Of a stretch of 7,216 nucleotides of DNA, positions 1 to 4,439 are shown piece after piece. Under the pieces are notes generated by a model, which searched no databases, had not been told where the DNA came from, and saw only the letters and a list, made by a program, of their open reading frames with translations. The position numbers and the translations under genes were made by a program. The stretch is from assembly GCA_031271245.1 (NCBI GenBank), contig JAISWC010000173.1, positions 1-7,216 of the forward strand. Reading direction: 5' to 3'. The DNA is from Tannerella sp. Its GTDB lineage: Bacteria > Bacteroidota > Bacteroidia > Bacteroidales > Tannerellaceae. Every line of letters begins with the position of its first letter. Within the stretch, counting starts at the first letter, position 1.

Positions 1-14
1 AATTGAACTCCTGA

Positions 15-44
15 TTTCAAATAGATTACGATTTCTATCTGAAA
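15..44. repeat. Operator-like inverted repeat upstream of antitoxin gene
   Basis: The arms TTTCAAATAGA (15-25) and TCTATCTGAAA (34-44) are reverse complements at 10 of 11 positions and are separated by the 8-base spacer TTACGATT. The repeat lies about 55 bases before the antitoxin start in the AT-rich leader. Type II antitoxins commonly repress their own promoter by binding such palindromes, so an autoregulatory operator is a reasonable inference. No convincing Bacteroidota -7 box (TAnnTTTG) was found in bases 1-93, so the promoter itself is not located. It could also be the end of an unrelated element to the left of the window. Confidence 0.4.
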
Positions 45-99
45 AATTCCAGGCAAAAATCGTCTGTTTTTAACTGAAATTTAACAGTTCGAGGTGGAA

Positions 100-321
100 A
101 TGCTGCAATGTGGGTTAAAGAGCGACACAAAACGCATGTTAAGTGATAGGGCTACCCAAAAAGGCGTTTCCCTGAAACGTTACATTGAACTTATACTGGA
201 ATCCGTTGCCGACGAACAGGAAGACGAAATTTTACTCGAACTCTCTGCTGAAACGGAAGGCATCATTTCCGGACAGGAAAAATCCGATTTTGTAAACATG
301 CTTCATACGCTCCGCCTATGA
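100..321 (+). CDS. Small antitoxin-like protein (type II TA, RHH-like)
   Basis: This is a 73-residue acidic protein. The N-terminal third, with a short strand-like stretch followed by the helices TKRMLSDRATQKG and SLKRYIELILESVA, resembles the ribbon-helix-helix DNA-binding fold of small type II antitoxins. The C-terminal half is acidic and hydrophobic (EDEILLELSAETEG), as expected of the part that wraps the toxin. The ATG at 100 is preferred because GAGG at 91-94 lies 5 bases before it; an in-frame GTG at 94 would add two residues. The stop codon overlaps the start of the next frame as ATGA (318-321), the usual translational coupling of antitoxin and toxin. That toxin frame is very short, so this may be an orphaned antitoxin. 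It is AT-richer than the neighbouring housekeeping genes, consistent with horizontal acquisition. I recognise the architecture rather than a specific named family. Confidence 0.6.
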   Translation: MLQCGLKSDTKRMLSDRATQKGVSLKRYIELILESVADEQEDEILLELSAETEGIISGQEKSDFVNMLHTLRL

Positions 322-410
322 CCATCGAATACGACCGGAAATTCGTCAAAGATTTTCAAACGGCGCCACAACACATAAAAATTGCTTTTGCTGAATTACC
401 CCGGGAATGA
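318..410 (+). pseudogene. Truncated RelE/YafQ-like toxin remnant
   Basis: The frame overlaps the antitoxin stop by four bases (ATGA) and encodes only 30 residues, beginning MTIEYDRKFVKDF and continuing PQHIKIAFAEL. This matches the opening strand and helices of RelE/YafQ-type mRNA interferase toxins, which often begin with an IEY..KF.KD pattern and then P..I..AF. Such toxins normally have about 85-100 residues, so the beta-sheet core and C-terminal catalytic residues are absent. The stop is TGA at 408, only 28 bases before the stop of the convergent prenyl synthase gene. None of the three forward frames beyond 410 restores a recognisable toxin. The simplest reading is a 3' deletion that joined the module to the prenyl synthase flank. 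A functional 30-residue peptide is possible but less likely. Confidence 0.55.
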
Positions 411-438
411 TTTATAAATGCGCAACAGAAGCGTTCAT

Positions 439-1413
439 TTACCGCGTGCGTTCGACCAGGTAGTCGGCCAGCAGGAGCAGGCTGTCGCGCGCTTCGGAGG
501 CAGGCAGGGTACGGATGATGGCCGTCGCCTGTTCCCTGTACGCATTCATGCGGGCTTCGGCGTATGCGATGCCTCCGTTTTCCCGGGCAAAGCGGAGCAG
601 GGCGGCGATACGGTCCGGCGTGAAGTTCTTCTCCAGCAGCATATCCATATAAGGCGCCTTTTCGGCCGGAGCGGCCGTTTCAAGGACATGCAGGAGCGGC
701 AGCGTCACTTTGCCTTCGCGCAGGTCGTTGCCGCTGGGTTTTCCGGTTTGCGCGTCGTCGAAATAGTCGAAAATGTCGTCCCTGATCTGGAAACAGTATC
801 CGAGCTGTTTGCCGAACGTCCGGCACATCTGCTGCAGTTCCGCCGGCGCGCCGGCCGTGATGGCGCCGATTTCCGCACACGAGGCCAGCAGCATCGCCGT
901 CTTCTTTTCCAGCACAACGAAATATTCCTCCTCGGTCAGGATCAGTCTGTCCGCATTTTCCAGCTGTTTGATTTCTCCTTCGGTCATTTCGTGCGTCAGC
1001 TGCGCCATGATGCGCAGGATTTGCAGGTTTTCCATCTCCATGACGCGCATGAAGGAATCGGAGAAGAAGAAATCGCCCACCAGCACGGCCACACGGTTGT
1101 CGTAGACGGCGTTCAGCGAGGGTACGCCGCGGCGCTGTTTGGTGTCGTCCACCACGTCGTCGTGAATCAGCGAGGCCGTATGCAGCAGTTCGAGCATGAC
1201 CGCCGCCCTGACGGCGCCCGTTCCCGCCTGTCCGCAGGCTTTGGCCGCGAGCAGCAGCAGCAGCGGACGGATATGTTTGCCGTTGGATTGTTGAAGCGTG
1301 TCGACGGCTGCACGGATGGTGTGTATCTCGCTTTGAAGCGCCTGCGCAAACTCCGCCTCGAAAAGCTTAAACGCTTCCGACACGGGACGTTCTATTTGGA
1401 TTCTGTCAATCAT
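439..1413 (-). CDS. ispB: Long-chain polyprenyl diphosphate synthase
   Basis: This 324-residue trans-type prenyltransferase condenses isopentenyl diphosphate onto an allylic diphosphate to build the side chain of a respiratory quinone, presumably menaquinone here. All class signatures are present: GKHIRP at 45-50, the first aspartate-rich motif DDVVD at 85-89 followed by RRGVPSLN, the second motif DDIFD at 212-216, and the GNDLREGKVTLPLL block at 228-241. Ala80, five residues before the first motif, is small. In this family that favours long products (C30 or more), as in octaprenyl synthase, whereas a bulky residue there gives short chains. The length is normal for the family. It is probably a soluble enzyme. 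The start ATG at 1413 is preceded by a GAAGG-type ribosome binding site and a good promoter. It converges on the toxin remnant and diverges from polA. The symbol ispB marks functional analogy; chain length cannot be fixed from sequence. Confidence 0.95.
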   Translation of the reverse strand: MIDRIQIERPVSEAFKLFEAEFAQALQSEIHTIRAAVDTLQQSNGKHIRPLLLLLAAKACGQAGTGAVRAAVMLELLHTASLIHDDVVDDTKQRRGVPSLNAVYDNRVAVLVGDFFFSDSFMRVMEMENLQILRIMAQLTHEMTEGEIKQLENADRLILTEEEYFVVLEKKTAMLLASCAEIGAITAGAPAELQQMCRTFGKQLGYCFQIRDDIFDYFDDAQTGKPSGNDLREGKVTLPLLHVLETAAPAEKAPYMDMLLEKNFTPDRIAALLRFARENGGIAYAEARMNAYREQATAIIRTLPASEARDSLLLLADYLVERTR

Positions 1414-1432
1414 ACCTTCTTTTTAAACGCTG

Positions 1433-1464
1433 CAAAAATAGGAAAAAGTGACGAGTAATACAGA
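1433..1464 (-). promoter_or_regulatory. Bacteroidota-type promoter for prenyl synthase
   Basis: On the minus strand, TATTTTTG (1440 to 1433) matches the Bacteroidota -7 consensus TAnnTTTG exactly. TCTG (1464 to 1461) matches three of four bases of the -33 element TTTG, with a 20-base gap. The box ends 19 bases before the ATG at 1413, so the 5' leader would be very short. Between box and start there is a GAAGG-like ribosome binding site at about 1415-1419. The match is by eye only. Confidence 0.55.
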
Positions 1465-1491
1465 TTTTTCGTACATTTACCCGCAAATTAT

Positions 1492-4302
1492 ATGAAAGTA
1501 ACAGGTATGAAATTGCTCTTGGTAGATGCTTATGCATTGATATATCGCTCCTATTATGCTTTTATCCGGAACCCGCGAATCAATTCGAAGGGGATGAATA
1601 CGTCGGCGATATTCGGGTTTGTCAACTCGCTGGAAGACGTGCTGAGGCGCGAAGAACCGACACACGTGGCCGCAGGATTTGATCCGCCGGGGCCTACGTT
1701 CCGTCACGAAGCCTTCGAGGCTTACAAGTCGCAGCGCGAAGAAACGCCGGAAGACATCCGGATTTCAACGCCCTACATCCGTGAAATTATACAGGCATAC
1801 GGAATACCGGTGCTGGAGGTGATGCGCTACGAGGCCGACGACGTCATCGGCACGGTAGCCAGGCAGGCCGAAGCGGAAGGATTCGAGGTTTACATGATGA
1901 CGCCCGACAAGGACTACGGGCAGTTGGTTTCGGAACATGTCTTTCAGTACCGTCCGAAGTTCGGCGGCGATTATGAAACGCTGGGCGTGACGGAAGTCCT
2001 CGCGAAATATGGACTGAAGTTGGTGGAGCAGATGACCGATTTGCTGGGACTGATGGGGGATGCATCGGACAATATTCCCGGCTGTCCGGGCGTCGGCGAG
2101 AAAACGGCGCGCAAACTGCTCGAAGAATTTGGTTCCGTGGAAAATCTCCTGAACCATACCGGCCAACTGAAGGGCAGTATAAAAACCAAAGTAGAAGAAA
2201 ACGCCGAACAAATCCGATTTTCCAAATTCCTGGCCACCATTGTGACGGACGTCCCCGTCCGGTTCGACGCTGCCCTCTGCCTCCGCAGCGAGCCGGACCG
2301 GGCGAAACTGACGGAAATCTACCGAGAACTGGAGTTTCGGAGTTTCATCCAGAAAATGGAAGAGCAGGAAACGAAGAAAACCGTTTCCCGGCCTGCCCAG
2401 TTGTCCCTCTTCGACCTTCCGGCCGGCGAAACGGAAACCGCGTCGGCGCCGGCAGTCGGCCAAACGCCGGAAAACATCCCCTCCGCCTTTGCCGACATCG
2501 GCAATACCCCCCACACCTATCATCTGGCGGATACGGAAGCGAAACGCGCCGAACTGGGACGGATGCTGTCCGGCCGGCCGTTTTTTGCCTTCGATACGGA
2601 GACGGACGGCCTTAACCCCCTGACGGCGCATCTGGTATGCGTTTCCTTTGCCGTTGCGGAACGGGAAGCGTGGGATGTGCCCGTACCGGAAGCGACGGAC
2701 GAAGCCCTGCGGACGCTGGCGCCCCTGGTAGACGCGCTTCATAACCGTGAAATCTTGAAAATCGGGCAGAACATCAAGTTTGACATGCTCGTGCTGCGGA
2801 AATACGGGATTCACGTGGCCGGCCGGCTGTTCGACACCATGATTGCCCATTACTTGCTGAATCCGGAACTGAGGCATGGTATGGATTATCTGTCGGAAAC
2901 GTACCTGCATTACCGTCCGGTGCCGATCGAGGCGCTGATTGGCCCCAAAGGAAAAAATCAACTGTCGATGCGTTCGGCGCCAGTGGAAAAAGTCTGTGAA
3001 TATGCGGCGGAAGATGCGGACGTGACCCTGCGACTGTGGAATTTTTTCCGTCCGAAACTGGCTTCCGAAGGACTGGAGGCGCTGTTTTTCGATATTGAAA
3101 TGCCGCTGGTGTATGTGCTGGCCGGCATGGAAGCGGCCGGCGTCACGGTCGACCGCGAGGCGCTGCGGCAAATTTCGGAGGAACTGACCCGCGTGGCCGG
3201 CGAACTGGAACAGACGATCTACAAACTGGCCGGCGCGAAGTTCAATATCAATTCGACCCGGCAAGTGAGCGAAATCCTTTTCGAACGCCTCCGGATCGAG
3301 GAAAAAGTGAAGAAAACCAAGACCGGCAACTTCAGCACCAGCGAAGACGTGCTGGAGAAACTTCGCCACCGGCACCCGATCGCAGGCAAACTGCTGGACT
3401 ATCGCGGCGTAAAAAAGTTGCTGGGCACCTACGTCGACGCCCTGCCGGAACTTATCAACCCGCAGACGGGCAAGATTCACACGTCGTTCAACCAGACCGT
3501 CACCTCGACCGGACGCCTGAGTTCCACGAACCCCAACCTGCAAAACATCCCCATCCGCGACGCCATCGGACGCGAAATCCGCAAAGCCTTTATCCCCGAC
3601 CGGGCGGATTGCGCCTTTTTCTCTGCGGACTATTCCCAGGTCGAACTGCGTATCATGGCGCATCTGAGCAACGACACCGGCATGATCGAAGCCTTCCGCA
3701 GCGGCGCCGACATCCATGCGGCCACGGCGGCCAAAATCTACCGCGTCGCGCCCGCCGACGTCACCGCCGACATGCGCCGCAAGGCCAAAACAGCCAATTT
3801 CGGGATCATCTACGGCATTTCCACCTTCGGGCTGGCCGAGCGGCTGAATATTCCCAGAACCGAAGCGCGGGAACTGATCGACGGTTATTTCAACACCTAT
3901 CCGGGCGTGAAGGAATACATGGAGAAAAGCATTGCGCTGGCACGGAAAAAGGGTTATGTCGAGACGATTTTCCGCCGGAAACGTTTCCTGCCCGACATCC
4001 AGTCCGGCAACGCCGTGGTACGCGGTTACGCCGAACGCAACGCCATCAATGCGCCGATACAGGGAAGCGCCGCCGACATCATTAAAGTGGCGATGGCGCG
4101 CATCTTCAACCGTTTCGAGGCGGAGGGACTGCGGAGCAAAATGATATTGCAGGTGCACGACGAATTGAACTTCAACGTCTGGAACGACGAACTGGACACC
4201 GTCAAGCAAATCGTTATCGGCGAAATGGAAGGCGCCGTCGAATTGCAGGTGCCGCTCATCGCCGACTACGGCATCGGCCGGAACTGGCTGGAAGCGCACT
4301 GA
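1492..4302 (+). CDS. polA: DNA polymerase I (three-domain, proofreading)
   Basis: This 936-residue polymerase performs Okazaki fragment maturation and repair synthesis. The 5' nuclease domain (about 1-290) carries the metal-binding acidic residues in VDAYALIYR (D12), GFDPPGPTFR (D64), YEADDVIGT (D116, D117), TPDKDYGQLV (D139, D141) and MGDASDNIPG (D190, D193). The 3'-5' exonuclease domain (about 340-525) is intact, with FDTETDG (D368, E370), QNIKFD (D431) and YAAEDAD (Y504, D508), so it should proofread. The polymerase domain (about 560-936) has motif A DYSQVELR (D713), motif B with K766, F770 and Y774, and motif C QVHDE (D890, E891). Phe770 rather than Tyr predicts ordinary discrimination against dideoxynucleotides. 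The linker contains QLSLF (303-307), a perfect sliding-clamp-binding pentapeptide. An in-frame ATG at 1507 is an alternative start; the first conserved block, LLLVDAY, fits either. No strong promoter was found; TACATTTA (1472-1479) is a 7/8 match to the -7 box without a partner. The gene is divergent from the prenyl synthase, 78 bases away. Confidence 0.97.
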   Translation: MKVTGMKLLLVDAYALIYRSYYAFIRNPRINSKGMNTSAIFGFVNSLEDVLRREEPTHVAAGFDPPGPTFRHEAFEAYKSQREETPEDIRISTPYIREIIQAYGIPVLEVMRYEADDVIGTVARQAEAEGFEVYMMTPDKDYGQLVSEHVFQYRPKFGGDYETLGVTEVLAKYGLKLVEQMTDLLGLMGDASDNIPGCPGVGEKTARKLLEEFGSVENLLNHTGQLKGSIKTKVEENAEQIRFSKFLATIVTDVPVRFDAALCLRSEPDRAKLTEIYRELEFRSFIQKMEEQETKKTVSRPAQLSLFDLPAGETETASAPAVGQTPENIPSAFADIGNTPHTYHLADTEAKRAELGRMLSGRPFFAFDTETDGLNPLTAHLVCVSFAVAEREAWDVPVPEATDEALRTLAPLVDALHNREILKIGQNIKFDMLVLRKYGIHVAGRLFDTMIAHYLLNPELRHGMDYLSETYLHYRPVPIEALIGPKGKNQLSMRSAPVEKVCEYAAEDADVTLRLWNFFRPKLASEGLEALFFDIEMPLVYVLAGMEAAGVTVDREALRQISEELTRVAGELEQTIYKLAGAKFNINSTRQVSEILFERLRIEEKVKKTKTGNFSTSEDVLEKLRHRHPIAGKLLDYRGVKKLLGTYVDALPELINPQTGKIHTSFNQTVTSTGRLSSTNPNLQNIPIRDAIGREIRKAFIPDRADCAFFSADYSQVELRIMAHLSNDTGMIEAFRSGADIHAATAAKIYRVAPADVTADMRRKAKTANFGIIYGISTFGLAERLNIPRTEARELIDGYFNTYPGVKEYMEKSIALARKKGYVETIFRRKRFLPDIQSGNAVVRGYAERNAINAPIQGSAADIIKVAMARIFNRFEAEGLRSKMILQVHDELNFNVWNDELDTVKQIVIGEMEGAVELQVPLIADYGIGRNWLEAH

Positions 4303-4305
4303 TTT

Positions 4306-4317
4306 AAGTCCGGACTT
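4306..4317. repeat. Perfect 12-base palindrome after polA
   Basis: AAGTCCGGACTT is a perfect self-complementary 12-mer starting three bases after the polA stop codon. As RNA it could only fold with a 4-base loop and a 4-bp stem, so it is a weak hairpin and not a convincing terminator by itself. It may be chance or a protein-binding site. Confidence 0.4.
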
Positions 4318-4338
4318 GAAAGGCAGCAAGCAGGAAAA

Positions 4339-4371
4339 CCCGCATTTCATCCGTTTGAAATGCATCCCGGG
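4339..4371 (+). terminator. Possible rho-independent terminator of polA
   Basis: A perfect 8-bp inverted repeat GCATTTCA (4342-4349) and TGAAATGC (4356-4363) encloses the 6-base loop TCCGTT. The stem can be extended by CCC (4339-4341) pairing with GGG (4369-4371) across a 5-base bulge. A T-rich stretch, ATTTTATTT (4377-4385), follows after a few bases. It sits 37 bases beyond the polA stop. The core stem is only moderately GC-rich and the T tract is not immediately adjacent, so termination is plausible but unproven. Confidence 0.35.
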
Positions 4372-4382
4372 AAGGAATTTTA

Positions 4383-4414
4383 TTTCGGTTATTCCGGAAT
4401 CTGTTGTATTTTTG
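4383..4414 (+). promoter_or_regulatory. Bacteroidota-type promoter for SNF2-family gene
   Basis: TATTTTTG (4407-4414) is an exact match to the -7 box TAnnTTTG, and TTTC (4383-4386) matches three of four bases of the -33 element with a 20-base gap. This is the same box and spacing as in the prenyl synthase promoter. Transcription would start at about 4420, leaving a leader of about 20 bases before the ATG at 4440. A perfect palindrome ATTCCGGAAT (4391-4400) lies between the two elements, where a bound repressor would block polymerase; that regulatory role is only an inference. Confidence 0.55.
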
Positions 4415-4439
4415 TCCCTGCAATTATTTTTTTACAAAC

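Noticed and set aside
411..438. Bidirectional terminator between the toxin remnant and the prenyl synthase
   Set aside because: The 28-base convergent gap has only the short palindrome ATTTATAAAT (410-419) and no GC-rich stem, so a terminator is not supported.
400..520. Frameshifted continuation of the toxin beyond the TGA at 408
   Set aside because: One forward frame stays open briefly past 410 (ending with a TYR-V-R-like stretch), but this lies mostly over the antisense of the prenyl synthase C-terminus and does not resemble a toxin core.
1249..1266. Short CAG/CTG triplet repeat
   Set aside because: It encodes a run of five leucines (51-55) in the helix after GKHIRP of the prenyl synthase. 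Five in-frame units are too few to suggest a contingency locus, and a leucine-rich helix there is normal for the family.
418..1458. A 346-codon open frame on the plus strand opposite the prenyl synthase
   Set aside because: It is codon-register antisense to a gene carrying every polyprenyl synthase motif; its own translation shows no domain and its composition is typical of antisense translation.
1472..1479. TACATTTA as the polA promoter -7 box
   Set aside because: It matches 7 of 8 consensus positions but lacks the final G and has no TTTG-like element 19-21 bases upstream, so it is mentioned only as a possibility under polA.
1765..4365. An 866-codon open frame on the minus strand opposite polA
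   Set aside because: It is in exact codon register with polA and exists only because polA avoids TTA, CTA and TCA. The predicted protein is rich in His, Phe, Arg and Gly with no recognisable motif, as expected of a mirror frame.
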